Counted from the first letter of the stretch, positions 16,618 through 26,230 are shown. The stretch: DNA of 64,000 nt from Reichenbachiella sp. 5M10 (GCF_002742335.1 NZ_MDGR01000007.1:3662501-3726500); one strand, 5' to 3'. Notes: a model not told the origin generated them from the letters alone. A program made the numbers and translations.

Positions 16618-18162
16618 ATGGCAAAGAACGACGATAACGAACTAAAGAAAATCATATCCCATGCCAAAGAGTATGGCTATGTGTTCCCTTCGAGTGAAAT
16701 ATATGATGGTCTCAGTGCGACCTATGACTATGGACAATACGGCGCAGAGCTCAAGCAAAACATCAGACAGTACTGGTGGAAAGCCATGGTACAAATGCAC
16801 GAAAACATCGTCGGTATCGATGCATCGATATTTATGCACCCTACGACCTGGAAAGCATCCGGTCACGTGGACGCATTCAATGACCCTATGATTGACAACA
16901 AAGACTCCAAAAAACGATACAGAGCAGACGTATTGATCGAGGACTTTGTCGCCAAGATAGAGGCTAAAATCCAAAAGGAAATCGACAAGGCAGCCAAGAA
17001 ATTTGGAGAGTCGTTTGACGAAGAGCAATTCAAAGCGACCAATCCACGCGTGCTCCAGAACCAAGAAAAAATCGACGCAATCAATGCGCGATTCAAAAAA
17101 GACATCGAAGAGGAAAATTTCGAAGATCTCAAACTCTTGATCGAAGAACTCGGAATCGCTGATCCCGTCAGTGGCTCCAAAAACTGGACAGAAGTGCGAC
17201 AGTTCAACCTTATGTTCTCTACTGAGCTCGGATCAGTAGCCGATGGTGCCAGCAAGATCTACTTGAGACCAGAAACTGCACAAGGAATATTCGTCAACTT
17301 CCTGAACGTACAAAAAACGGGTCGTATGAAACTACCGTTCGGTATCGCGCAGACAGGCAAGGCGTTTAGAAATGAAATCATTGCACGCCAGTTTATCTTC
17401 CGTATGCGCGAATTTGAACAAATGGAAATGCAGTTTTTCGTCAAGCCAGGCACAGAAATGGAATGGTACGAAACATGGAAAGAAAAACGCATGAACTGGC
17501 ACAAGTCCTTGGGCTTGGGTCAGGAGAATTATCGATTCCACGACCACTTGAACCTCGCTCACTATGCCAATGCTGCCTGTGACATTGAGTTCAACTTCCC
17601 TATGGGATTCAAAGAGCTTGAAGGTATCCACTCACGTACGGATTTTGACCTCAAAGCACACGAAGAGTTCAGTGGCAAGAAACTACAGTTTTTTGATAGT
17701 GAAATGGAGAAATCCTATGTCCCCTACGTCGTAGAAACCTCGATAGGTCTGGACCGTATGTTCCTCGCGATACTAGCCAACTCATACACCGAAGAGACGC
17801 TAGAAGACGGGAGCAGCCGTACGGTACTCAAAATCCCTACGTTCCTCGCCCCTGTCAAGGTAGCAGTACTCCCTCTACTCAACAAAGACGGACTACCCGA
17901 AAAGGCACAAGAGATCCTAGACGAACTCAAGTTCTCGGTCAATGTCCAATACGACGGCAAGGATGCGATCGGGCGAAGATACAGACGACAAGATGCGATC
18001 GGCACTCCATACTGTGTGACAGTAGATCACCAAACACTCGAAGACGGTACTGTTACCATTAGGGAGAGAGACAGCATGGAACAACGCCGTATCACTCTCG
18101 ATGAAGTCGTATCAGAAATCGAAAAAGGAGTTGACTTAAAGCCACACCTCAAGTCGCTTTAA
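16618..18162 (+). CDS. glyS: Glycine--tRNA ligase, dimeric type
   Basis: Class II synthetase charging tRNA-Gly. At 514 residues it is the alpha2 form related to eukaryotic and archaeal enzymes, rather than the alpha2-beta2 bacterial form. Motif 2 is FRNEIIARQFIFRMREFEQMEMQFF, motif 3 includes SIGLDRMFLAIL, and the C-terminal anticodon-binding domain runs from about residue 400 (APVKVAVLPLL). The N-terminus has the typical GYVFPSSEIYDGLSATYDYG. It is transcribed alone, probably leaderless, with its own terminator. Confidence 0.97.
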   Translation: MAKNDDNELKKIISHAKEYGYVFPSSEIYDGLSATYDYGQYGAELKQNIRQYWWKAMVQMHENIVGIDASIFMHPTTWKASGHVDAFNDPMIDNKDSKKRYRADVLIEDFVAKIEAKIQKEIDKAAKKFGESFDEEQFKATNPRVLQNQEKIDAINARFKKDIEEENFEDLKLLIEELGIADPVSGSKNWTEVRQFNLMFSTELGSVADGASKIYLRPETAQGIFVNFLNVQKTGRMKLPFGIAQTGKAFRNEIIARQFIFRMREFEQMEMQFFVKPGTEMEWYETWKEKRMNWHKSLGLGQENYRFHDHLNLAHYANAACDIEFNFPMGFKELEGIHSRTDFDLKAHEEFSGKKLQFFDSEMEKSYVPYVVETSIGLDRMFLAILANSYTEETLEDGSSRTVLKIPTFLAPVKVAVLPLLNKDGLPEKAQEILDELKFSVNVQYDGKDAIGRRYRRQDAIGTPYCVTVDHQTLEDGTVTIRERDSMEQRRITLDEVVSEIEKGVDLKPHLKSL

Positions 18163-18169
18163 GTCCATG

Positions 18170-18205
18170 AAAACGCCACTTCTCCCCTAGTAGAAGTGGC
18201 GTTTT
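18170..18205 (+). terminator. Terminator of glyS
   Basis: AAAACGCCACTTCT (18170-18183) pairs with AGAAGTGGCGTTTT (18192-18205). A GTG inside the right arm is the earliest frame-opening codon of the next gene and is rejected as its start. Confidence 0.85.
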
Positions 18206-18231
18206 ATTCATCCTACTCAACCTCATTTCTC

Positions 18232-19047
18232 ATGATTCTGCTACAGCAGACCGAACAAAACTCAAACCCTCAGAGCGCTCTCCTCATGTTTGCTTTGACG
18301 ATAAGCTTTATGCTGCTTTTGGTCCTGAGTGGAAAAATTAATCTCGGCATCTACCTGCCAGGTGTAGGTGTCCCTCTCCGAAGATCCCGAAAAAGCATTC
18401 TCAAACAGCACTTTCCCTACTATACCCAACTTACCGAAGCACAAAAACGAACCTTTGAACAGCGTGTACAGCGCTTCATTTACCAAAAAGAATTCATCCC
18501 TAGACAGATCCCTCAGGTGACCGAAGAGATGCAAGTACTGATAGCCGCCTGTGCGACTCAGCTCACGTTTGGCTTTCCGCCCAACACCCTCTCCTACTTC
18601 AAGCGTATCCTCGTCTACCCGACAGACTACTACTCGACCATCAGCAAACGATACCACAAAGGAGAAGTCAATCCCAAGCTCAAGATCATTGTATTGTCCT
18701 GGAGACACTTCGTCGAAGGGTACCTTCACAATGATGACGGAAGAAACCTAGGTCTACACGAAATGGCACATGCTCTCCGGCTCGAACGGAGAATTATCCA
18801 ACTACAACATGGGCACAAGGAAACGGCTCTGCAAAAAGAATGGGAATCACTCGCTCAGCGCGAAATTCAACTCATCCGTCTTGGCAAGAGTCAGATGTTT
18901 CGAGAATATGCCGGCACCAACGCAGAAGAGTTCTTCTCCGTAGCAGTAGAGAACTTTTTCGAAAGACCTCAGTTATTTAATGAGCAGATGCCAGACTTGT
19001 ACAGAAACTTAGCCCTACTTTTGAGGCAAGATCCATTGACCCCATGA
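18232..19047 (+). CDS. MtfA-like zinc peptidase (M90 family)
   Basis: A 271-residue membrane-anchored metallopeptidase. One hydrophobic helix near residues 18-40 precedes a cytoplasmic-type domain with the zinc motif HEMAH (His176-His180) and a downstream NAEEFFSVAVENFFERP helix that supplies the third ligand. E. coli MtfA is a soluble aminopeptidase that binds the repressor Mlc; the membrane helix here differs. I start at ATG 18232 because the longer frame begins inside the glyS terminator. The next gene overlaps by four bases (ATGA), so the two are co-translated. Confidence 0.85.
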   Translation: MILLQQTEQNSNPQSALLMFALTISFMLLLVLSGKINLGIYLPGVGVPLRRSRKSILKQHFPYYTQLTEAQKRTFEQRVQRFIYQKEFIPRQIPQVTEEMQVLIAACATQLTFGFPPNTLSYFKRILVYPTDYYSTISKRYHKGEVNPKLKIIVLSWRHFVEGYLHNDDGRNLGLHEMAHALRLERRIIQLQHGHKETALQKEWESLAQREIQLIRLGKSQMFREYAGTNAEEFFSVAVENFFERPQLFNEQMPDLYRNLALLLRQDPLTP

Positions 19048-19361
19048 AGAAAAGGCCACACCCTGCAGGAGAAAGAAAACGAGAAACAGTCACGATGAAG
19101 GATCTCATGGATGCCATGCTCAAATCCTACAACATCGACCGCAGGTTTGATCAAGCAAGCCTCGTGTCCAAATGGAACAAAATCATGGGTACAGCTATCG
19201 CCAACCGCACCACCAATCTCGAAATCCGCAACGACGTACTCATCGTCACGCTCTCTTCTGCCCCTCTCAAACACGAGCTCAACAACTCCAAACAAAAAGT
19301 CATGGACATGGTCAATACGGAGTTTGGCAAACACATCGTCAAACAAATCCTATTTGTATAG
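19044..19361 (+). CDS. DUF721 (DciA-like) protein
   Basis: A 105-residue basic protein of the DUF721 family; actinobacterial and proteobacterial relatives (DciA) help load the replicative helicase. The core pattern is WNKIMGTAIANRT, followed by the strand LEIRNDVLIVTLSSAPLKHEL. It overlaps the MtfA-like gene by ATGA, so it is translated from the same message, and a terminator follows. Helicase loading here is inferred from the family. Confidence 0.85.
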   Translation: MKKRPHPAGERKRETVTMKDLMDAMLKSYNIDRRFDQASLVSKWNKIMGTAIANRTTNLEIRNDVLIVTLSSAPLKHELNNSKQKVMDMVNTEFGKHIVKQILFV

Positions 19362-19369
19362 ACATAAAA

Positions 19370-19390
19370 AAAGCGAGCAGTGCTCGCTTT
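19370..19390. terminator. Bidirectional terminator
   Basis: AAAGCGAGC (19370-19378), loop AGT, GCTCGCTTT (19382-19390), lying between convergent genes with A- and T-runs on the outside. Confidence 0.8.
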
Positions 19391-19411
19391 CATTCTATTC
19401 TCTTCATCTGG

Positions 19412-20119
19412 TCACGCCATCGTGTGGTAGACGTTTTGGACATCATCGTCTTCTTCCAATTTTTCCAAGAGCTTGTTCACGTCTTCTTGTTGCTCTTCAC
19501 TGAGCTCCTTGGTAGTCTGTGGTATACGCTCAAAACCAGAAGAAAGAATCTCAATATTGTGCTCTTCGAAATACTTTTGCAACGCTCCAAAATCAGAAAA
19601 ACCACCATATACCATCATGCCGTCTTCGTCTTCAAAAACCTCCTCAGCACCAAAGTCTATCAACTCTAACTCTAGTTCCTCCGCATCTAGCCCTTCACTT
19701 TTCAACCGAAAATTACAAGTATGATCAAACATAAACTCCACAGACCCCTGAGTCCCTAGGTTCCCATTGCACTTGTTGAAATAACTACGAATATTAGCTA
19801 CCGTACGGTTATTGTTGTCCGTAGCAGTTTCTACCAGTACCGCAATCCCGTGTGCACCATAGCCCTCAAAAAGCGTCTCCTTATAATCTCCTTGATCTTT
19901 GTCTGTGGCACGCTTGATGGCACGCTCCACATTTTCCTTAGGCATATTAGCTGCTTTGGCATTTTGCATCACCGCTCGCAACCTAGAATTGGTGTCGGGA
20001 TCAGGTCCACCTTCTTTGACAGCTATCACAATATCTTTACCTATACGGGTAAAGGTTTTGGCCATTTGGCCCCATCTTTTTAGTTTTCTAGCTTTTCTAA
20101 ATTCAAATGCTCTTCCCAT
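19412..20119 (-). CDS. yebC: YebC/PmpR family protein
   Basis: A 235-residue member of the YebC family, described as DNA-binding regulators and, more recently, as ribosome-associated factors easing translation of proline-rich stretches. Family signatures are GRAFEFRKARKLKRWGQMAK, NMPKENVERAIKRA and the FEGYGAHGIAVLVETATDNNNRTVA block. It starts at ATG 20119, 23 bases after a TATATTTG box. Monocistronic. Confidence 0.95.
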   Translation of the reverse strand: MGRAFEFRKARKLKRWGQMAKTFTRIGKDIVIAVKEGGPDPDTNSRLRAVMQNAKAANMPKENVERAIKRATDKDQGDYKETLFEGYGAHGIAVLVETATDNNNRTVANIRSYFNKCNGNLGTQGSVEFMFDHTCNFRLKSEGLDAEELELELIDFGAEEVFEDEDGMMVYGGFSDFGALQKYFEEHNIEILSSGFERIPQTTKELSEEQQEDVNKLLEKLEEDDDVQNVYHTMA

Positions 20120-20142
20120 TTTTATTGCTTTTATTCGAACTA

Positions 20143-20150
20143 CAAATATA
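20143..20150 (-). promoter_or_regulatory. -7 promoter box of yebC
   Basis: The reverse strand reads TATATTTG, a full match to TAnnTTTG, 23 bases upstream of the yebC ATG. Confidence 0.5.
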
Positions 20151-20174
20151 TAATAAGGCTATATTTCTAAGTAT

Positions 20175-20615
20175 ATGAAATCTACCATTCGCACGACTAT
20201 TTTAGTATTGACACTACTCAGCTGTCAAAAAAGACCACAGCTCCCTGTTGCTTCGAGTTCAGCGCAAGCGCTCCAACCGGTCGATGCCTTCTGGAAGAGC
20301 TTTCAATCTGCCCTCCAATCACCATCGGACACCTTCCTACTCAGTCATATCCAAGATTCGTTGAGCTGCACTCCTTGCTCTACAGGCTCTACCCTATCCA
20401 ATCAACAATTGCTAGCTGACTACCGTCCTATTTTGAGGCCAGACTCTGTATTCCACTACAGCATTTATCCAGACACCACCGATACAGACACACTCTACCA
20501 CATCAACTACACCATCGATTGCCTCGACTGTCCCGAAGGCACATACAACCTCATATTTGATCTTGCATATCGGTCTGAACGATACCTTCTGACAGATATC
20601 TTTACCGTCCCTTAA
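20175..20615 (+). CDS. Hypothetical lipoprotein, 146 aa
   Basis: An exported protein with a lipoprotein signal: MKSTIRTTILVLTLLSC puts the lipidated cysteine at residue 17. The mature part has four further cysteines in two CxxC pairs (SCTPCSTG and DCLDCPEG), which could form disulfides or bind metal. No family is recognised. It is divergent from yebC and overlaps the convergent TerB-like gene by four bases at its stop. Confidence 0.75.
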   Translation: MKSTIRTTILVLTLLSCQKRPQLPVASSSAQALQPVDAFWKSFQSALQSPSDTFLLSHIQDSLSCTPCSTGSTLSNQQLLADYRPILRPDSVFHYSIYPDTTDTDTLYHINYTIDCLDCPEGTYNLIFDLAYRSERYLLTDIFTVP

Positions 20616-21529
20616 AGTTTCGGTTTCACGTATTTTGATCTATCACGCAAGCTCATTTTAGAGAATTCCGGAATACTCGCATGTTCAAAATAATCATCAA
20701 ACAACTGATCCAAATACGACTTGGAAAATATATCCGTCTCTAAAAATTCGTCATTGATACTCGGAACCTTCGCGCGTATCTGGTCATCACTCACGGTGAG
20801 AAGCGTACGAAATATCCTAAAAAACTTCACCTCATTGTAGTCTACTTTGGCATCCGCATTGAGCGTATCCATTGCGATCTGCACGAGGATGAGCTCCTGT
20901 TCTTCGCTGATGTTGGCATTTTTCAGTACTTTGAAGTAATCCTTCAAAAACCCCATCCCCATCTGATTGATCACTTCGATCAAAAACTCCAGTTCTTGAT
21001 CCACATTGATATGACCAAATAGTTCACTCTCACTAGCGACTTTTCGGATCAAAGCAATTTCATTTTCATCAATATGCCCATCACAGGTCATGAAAGAAAA
21101 GGCTGTCTTGAGAGCTATCGACGGAAAATTGTAAATACGATTTTGACTCTCTTGTAACGTCTGATTCTCTACCCAATCTTTGACCCCTTGGATGTTGTCC
21201 TCAATACGAGATTTGATTTGGATATCGAGAGCCAGTTCGTTGGCACTACGTAGGATTTCCAATGCATTTTCTCCCGTAAACCCCGTACTCCTCTGTGCGG
21301 CTTTGAAGTAGTCAATCCCACACTGCAGCACCTCAGTAGCCAAGTCATTGGCTAAGACACGAAATTCGGGCTCGCCCTCTCCAAATTCTTCTTTCAAAGA
21401 ATCATATTTTGGTTTGGAATTGAACATCAACTCCATCCCCGTTTCATAGGCAGAAAGGGCATCTGTCTTCCTTTTTTGCTTGGCTGTCGCAATCCCATCA
21501 ATCAATTCTTTGATATATTTTTGAGTCAT
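20612..21529 (-). CDS. TerB-like protein
   Basis: A 305-residue soluble helical protein. The central part (FSFMTCDGHIDENEIALIRKVA and a second acidic repeat LNADAKVDYNEVKFFR) resembles the TerB/tellurite-resistance helical fold, whose acidic DxxxDxxE loops can bind metal. The function in this setting is unknown; no ter operon is nearby. I choose ATG 21529 (MTQKYIKEL) over an ATG nine codons earlier because conserved helical sequence begins there. Confidence 0.7.
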   Translation of the reverse strand: MTQKYIKELIDGIATAKQKRKTDALSAYETGMELMFNSKPKYDSLKEEFGEGEPEFRVLANDLATEVLQCGIDYFKAAQRSTGFTGENALEILRSANELALDIQIKSRIEDNIQGVKDWVENQTLQESQNRIYNFPSIALKTAFSFMTCDGHIDENEIALIRKVASESELFGHINVDQELEFLIEVINQMGMGFLKDYFKVLKNANISEEQELILVQIAMDTLNADAKVDYNEVKFFRIFRTLLTVSDDQIRAKVPSINDEFLETDIFSKSYLDQLFDDYFEHASIPEFSKMSLRDRSKYVKPKL

Positions 21530-21734
21530 CTTCGGTGCAATTAGAAATTCTGGCACAAATTAACAAAAAACAAGCATACCACGAGAAATGAGTACTTTAT
21601 ATATGTAGCCTCAGCCCTTCGATTCTATCCCATTTTTTATTCGCCAACATTCCTCACCAACTAAACCTTATGCAGTAGCTCTTTTTCCTTTTTTGGTATA
21701 ACTTTCCTCTCTAGTCAAGCAAGAGAAAACAAAA

Positions 21735-23084
21735 ATGGAGCAGGATATCATAGAAGCCGTAAAAAAACATCCTGGCAATAAAATCAAATTTGCCATCATC
21801 GATGTAGATGGGATTCTACGAGGCAAGTATATTCATAAGGACAAGTTTTTTGACAATATCGCCGATCACTTTGGATTTTGTGACGTCACTTATGGGTGGG
21901 ACAGTGCTGATCAACTCTACGACGAATCCAGTATCACGGGATGGGAAACGGGCTTTCCAGATGGCAAAGCTACCATCGATCTATCGTCATTTCGGCAAGT
22001 ACCCTGGGACGATGACGTCCCTTTCTTCTTAGCCGACTACTCTGCCGGTTCTCCCTCTGCCCCAGTATGCCCTCGCAGTTTGCTCAAAAGTATCGTAGCA
22101 GAGGCCGAAAACCTCGGATACTTTGCAGAGTACGCCATGGAATATGAGTGGTTCAATTTTCACATCAACCCTACCGAGGCAGGCTATCAAAGCCCTACCA
22201 AACCCCAACCGATCTTTGAGGGCATGTATGGTTATTCCATCACTCGGTTGGCTCAGGGGAGTCACTACTTCAATGACATTTTTGATTTATGTGAAGCCTT
22301 CGACATCAAGCTCGAAGGGCTGCACACAGAGACAGGCCCTGGCGTGTTCGAGGCAGCCATCCGCAAAGACAGCATCCTTCGTGCCGCAGACAAAGGAGCA
22401 CTCTTCAAAACTGCCATCAAAGAAATCGCCAATCCCTACGATATCACACCGAGCTTCATGGCCAAATGGAACCAAAAACTCCCAGGCTGCTCTGGACACA
22501 TGCACCAAAGTCTCAAAGATGCCGAGGGCAACAACTTGTTTTTTGACACAAAAGCAAAAAACAACATGAGCCCGCTGATGGAAAGCTTCCTCGCTGGACA
22601 ACTCCACTGTCTACCCGTACTCGTACCGATGTTTGCTCCGACCGTCAACAGCTACAAACGGCTAGTCGAAGGAGCATGGGCTCCTACCACCATCACCTGG
22701 GGGATCGACAACCGAACCACTGCCCTGCGGATCCTCAACGACAAAGAGAACACAACGCGAATAGAACACCGTGTCGCTGGAGCAGATGTCAATCCCTACC
22801 TTTGCATGGCAGCTGGACTTGCTTCTGGGCTCTACGGGATCAAAAACAACATGAAACTAACTACGGCTGCTACGACAGGCAATGCCTACGCCAACAAACG
22901 CATCAAGAGGTTGCCAACCAACCTTCACGAAGCGACTCAAACCATGAAACGCTCCAAAATCGCCAAGGACCTCTTAGGAGAATCCTTCGTGCAGCACTAC
23001 TGCATGACACGTGAGCACGAGTGGAACCAATACCTCAACACCGTTTCCGATTGGGAACTAAAAAGATATTTTGAAATCATCTAA
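21735..23084 (+). CDS. Glutamine-synthetase-like ligase
   Basis: A 449-residue protein of the glutamine synthetase superfamily, shorter at the N-terminus than housekeeping GlnA and closer to gamma-glutamylpolyamine/gamma-glutamylamide synthetases (VDGILRGKYI opening). Active-site elements are present: AMEYEWFNF, the glutamate-binding LHTETGPGVFEAAI, ATP-site GHMHQSL, and NSYKRLVEGAWAPTTITWG and the RIEHRVAGADVNPYL loop. It most likely joins glutamate, or another acid, to an amine. It is the first gene of a coupled trio; the next ATG shares the last A of this TAA. Confidence 0.88.
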   Translation: MEQDIIEAVKKHPGNKIKFAIIDVDGILRGKYIHKDKFFDNIADHFGFCDVTYGWDSADQLYDESSITGWETGFPDGKATIDLSSFRQVPWDDDVPFFLADYSAGSPSAPVCPRSLLKSIVAEAENLGYFAEYAMEYEWFNFHINPTEAGYQSPTKPQPIFEGMYGYSITRLAQGSHYFNDIFDLCEAFDIKLEGLHTETGPGVFEAAIRKDSILRAADKGALFKTAIKEIANPYDITPSFMAKWNQKLPGCSGHMHQSLKDAEGNNLFFDTKAKNNMSPLMESFLAGQLHCLPVLVPMFAPTVNSYKRLVEGAWAPTTITWGIDNRTTALRILNDKENTTRIEHRVAGADVNPYLCMAAGLASGLYGIKNNMKLTTAATTGNAYANKRIKRLPTNLHEATQTMKRSKIAKDLLGESFVQHYCMTREHEWNQYLNTVSDWELKRYFEII

Positions 23085-24127
23085 TGAACAGACAACTCAA
23101 TTTTAATGAAATCGTCCTGGAGGCCTGGGCACACTATGACAACTCCAGAGAAGTCGTATCCATCAATGACATCAGTGCAAGGGTATCTACCAACCACGTC
23201 TTCAAACTCAAACTAGAGACAGGAGCGGTAATCATCGCCAAGCTATCCTACTTTGGGACCTACGACAATTTCCTAGAAGACCACTCGCTGATCAACTCCA
23301 TGTCGATCAATTTGTCCGCCCCTTATGACCAGTTCATCTCACGCTCGCTGACCAAAGGGCACGAACTATTCACCCACAGACACTCTGACGACATCATCGA
23401 TGCTTGGGTGGTGTTTTACAACCCCATCAAGATCAAGAAACTACTGCCCAAAATTTTGGACGAGAATCAGATCAAGAGCCTAGGCAAAGAGGTGGCCAAA
23501 TTCCACAAGGCCTCCTTCCAGATTCGAAACATACTGCCCAAATGGTCCAAAACTCTGAGCATGGATCTCCAACACCTGTTGGCCATCACGGAAACCGAAG
23601 ATGGAAAATACGAACATCGCGGCAACATCGAAACAATCAAGCATCAGATCGATATATTTCATCGTCACCTAGACGAACTGGGTGCAGAGAGTTGGCCTTC
23701 GATCCCTGTATTTGTAGACTGGAACATCGGCAACTTCTCTGTGGATCGCTATGGCAAGTTCTACTCTAGGTGGGATTATGATTGGTTTAGGATGAGTTCT
23801 CGCATCATGGATTTTTACTTTTTCAGCCGAGTATGCTCAACCATCGGAGACCGAGAAGAGTTCAGCTACCTCATCGATCCTGTCAACGAAGATCGATTCA
23901 TTCTCTTTCTCAAAGAGTATCACAAAGTGTACCCTTTGACGCGCAACGAGGTACTGTTCATCAAAGAAGCCTACCGCTTCTTCATACTCAACTACGTCAT
24001 CAAAGACGGCCGCTACTTCTTCCACGAAGTATATGCCACCAAACTCCAGCGCGAAGCATACGAGATATACTTGCCTCAGATCGACAACTTCGATGGAGAG
24101 AAACTACTAAAAGCATTAGATTTATAG
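23084..24127 (+). CDS. APH-like kinase (phosphotransferase family)
   Basis: A 347-residue protein with an aminoglycoside/choline-kinase-like fold. The catalytic loop is FVDWNIGNF, keeping Asp and Asn of the HxDxxxxN motif but with Phe in place of His; the metal-binding motif is RWDYDWF, followed by a MDFYFFSRV helix. The N-lobe has VFKLKLETGAVIIAKLSYF with a candidate ATP-binding lysine. It is translationally coupled on both sides (one-base overlap before, three-base gap after). The substrate is probably a small hydroxylated amine or its glutamyl conjugate (inference). Confidence 0.75.
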   Translation: MNRQLNFNEIVLEAWAHYDNSREVVSINDISARVSTNHVFKLKLETGAVIIAKLSYFGTYDNFLEDHSLINSMSINLSAPYDQFISRSLTKGHELFTHRHSDDIIDAWVVFYNPIKIKKLLPKILDENQIKSLGKEVAKFHKASFQIRNILPKWSKTLSMDLQHLLAITETEDGKYEHRGNIETIKHQIDIFHRHLDELGAESWPSIPVFVDWNIGNFSVDRYGKFYSRWDYDWFRMSSRIMDFYFFSRVCSTIGDREEFSYLIDPVNEDRFILFLKEYHKVYPLTRNEVLFIKEAYRFFILNYVIKDGRYFFHEVYATKLQREAYEIYLPQIDNFDGEKLLKALDL

Positions 24128-24130
24128 ATT

Positions 24131-24979
24131 ATGGAGATTAAAGATTTCAAACATGTCGTAAGAAACTATGACGCAGTGTTTTTTGATGCCTTCGGAGTAC
24201 TCAAAAATTCTAGTGGGATGATCCCACACATCGAGAAGACCTTTGAGTACCTCATCCAAAATCACATCGAATTTTATATCCTCACCAATGATGCCTCTAG
24301 AGGTCCAAAATCTTTAGCTCAAAGCTACATAGATGCGGGGTTCACCATGATCAACGAAGAAAAAATCATCTCCTCAGGCATGCTGGCTCGAGAATACCTC
24401 CGCACCAAAGTCAAAGATGGAAAAGTCGCCTACCTCGGCACCAAACAATCCGCCCACTATCTCGAAGAGACAGGCCTCAAAGCTCTATCCATCGCGGATC
24501 TAGACCTCAACAATATCGCAGATGTCAATGCCCTGGTCTTCTTGGATGACGAAGGGTTTGATTGGCGTACGGACCTCAACAAACTAGTCAACCTCCTCCG
24601 TCTGCGCAACATCCCCGTCATGGTAGCCAATACCGATCGATCCTACCCCGTGTCGGATCGCATGGTTGCCATCGCCGTAGGAAGCATCGCAGACATGGTC
24701 GAAAAAATCACCGGTCGAAAATTCATCAAATTTGGCAAACCTGATTCCAGCATGTTCATCTTTGCCTACGAGCACACTCGCATGATCAAAGAAATCCCCA
24801 AAGAGCGTATCCTTATGGTCGGAGACACTTTGTTTACAGACATCATCGGAGGCAATAAATTCGGGATCGATACCGCTTTGGTCCTGACAGGCAACACCTT
24901 AGCAGAAAACTATCAAGACCGTATCAAAGCCATGGGAATTATTCCTGATCACGTGTGCCATTCAGCTGTGGTTTATTGA
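24131..24979 (+). CDS. HAD class IIA phosphatase
   Basis: A 282-residue member of the NagD/class IIA HAD hydrolases. Motif I is FFDAFGVL (Asp nucleophile, though the second Asp of DxD is replaced by Phe-Gly spacing, DAFG), motif II is ILTNDAS, the class IIA cap lies between, and motif III/IV is FGKPDSSMF and MVGDTLFTDIIGG. It ends a ligase-kinase-phosphatase operon and starts three bases after the kinase stop. It might remove a phosphate added by the kinase after ligation (inference). Confidence 0.85.
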   Translation: MEIKDFKHVVRNYDAVFFDAFGVLKNSSGMIPHIEKTFEYLIQNHIEFYILTNDASRGPKSLAQSYIDAGFTMINEEKIISSGMLAREYLRTKVKDGKVAYLGTKQSAHYLEETGLKALSIADLDLNNIADVNALVFLDDEGFDWRTDLNKLVNLLRLRNIPVMVANTDRSYPVSDRMVAIAVGSIADMVEKITGRKFIKFGKPDSSMFIFAYEHTRMIKEIPKERILMVGDTLFTDIIGGNKFGIDTALVLTGNTLAENYQDRIKAMGIIPDHVCHSAVVY

Positions 24980-25102
24980 TCTGATTTGAGACTTTCTATT
25001 TTGTCGAAAAATCCTTTCAATCCACTTTATTTATAATATATTGAGCAAAAAAAATAGGTAGCGTAACCTCTGTATTCCCCCGTAGCATTTAGCAGAAAAG
25101 TT

Positions 25103-26230
25103 ATGCCTTTGAACATCTCGACTTTCACATTTCTCTTCCATGGGTCTATACCAGTGGTTTGGGTTCCTCATTCCACAGCGGTTCTCGAATCCCTTAGTGC
25201 AGGGCTCTTGGCGTTGGTTCCTCAGATTCCTGAGATTCCATTCGAGTACGAGCAGACCTCTGGGGGTCAGAGCGATTTGCTATTCACCATCTTGGGACTA
25301 CTGACTTGCCTGGGGTTTTACATTTTCATGAAAATGCTCGGAAAACAAGTCGGCAAGCAAAAATACGTCCTCGAAAAACGCGCCAACACGAGCCGATCTG
25401 AGCTCATAGAACAAAAAGAAAGGTATCAAAAACAATCTGAAGAGCTCCAAAAAGCCAACGAGGAAATTCAAATCAAAAACTCAGCAATCGAAGAAGCTTT
25501 TGCTCACCTGAGCAACTCCTACGCCAAGATGGCTGACCTCAACCGGGAGAAAGACGGACTAATGCGCGTCGTAGCGCATGACCTCCGTACTCCACTCAAC
25601 AACATCGAAGGACTCATCCAACTCGTCTCCATGGACGACAACTTAAACGATGATCAAAAAGACTACATCTCCAAAATTCGTGGAGTAGTCAAACACGGCA
25701 ATGAAATGATTCGTGATTTGCTAGATATCTCACATTCCAAAGACTTCAAACCCAATCTCAAAATCACTACCTTCACGATGCTGGACTTCCTATCGAGTTG
25801 GAAGATCAATTTTGAGAACTCTCTTCTCACCAAGAAACAGACCCTACGAATCAGTGGAAGCTACAAGACACTGACTCTCCAATCGGACATGGGCTTGCTC
25901 TCTCGGGTCCTTGACAATCTCATGTCCAATGCCATGAAGTTTTCAGAAAGTGGCAAAAGTATCTATCTCAACATCACACCGGTAGAAGACAAGGCCCGCA
26001 TCACTCTCAGAGATGAAGGCCCTGGCATCAGTCCCTCCGATCAGCAAAAAATGTTCAAGCCCTTTACCAGACTCAGTGCTCGCCCCACCAACGGCGAACC
26101 ATCCAATGGTCTCGGACTCTCCATCATCAAAAGCCTCACCGAACAACTCGGAGGCACCATCACCGTCCATAGTACTCTCGGCGAAGGCACAACCTTTGAA
26201 GTGACCATTCCTCTGCTCGCCCCGCAGTAA
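25103..26230 (+). CDS. Sensor histidine kinase
   Basis: A 375-residue kinase. A hydrophobic segment near residues 58-80 anchors it; a coiled coil (RSELIEQKERYQKQSEELQKANEE) links to the HisKA domain with phospho-acceptor His159 in VVAHDLRTPLNN. The HATPase domain has DNLMSNAMKFS (N box), DEGPGIS (G1) and NGLGLSI (G2). No periplasmic sensor domain is evident and no response regulator is adjacent. It is 123 bases after the HAD gene in the same direction. Confidence 0.93.
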   Translation: MPLNISTFTFLFHGSIPVVWVPHSTAVLESLSAGLLALVPQIPEIPFEYEQTSGGQSDLLFTILGLLTCLGFYIFMKMLGKQVGKQKYVLEKRANTSRSELIEQKERYQKQSEELQKANEEIQIKNSAIEEAFAHLSNSYAKMADLNREKDGLMRVVAHDLRTPLNNIEGLIQLVSMDDNLNDDQKDYISKIRGVVKHGNEMIRDLLDISHSKDFKPNLKITTFTMLDFLSSWKINFENSLLTKKQTLRISGSYKTLTLQSDMGLLSRVLDNLMSNAMKFSESGKSIYLNITPVEDKARITLRDEGPGISPSDQQKMFKPFTRLSARPTNGEPSNGLGLSIIKSLTEQLGGTITVHSTLGEGTTFEVTIPLLAPQ

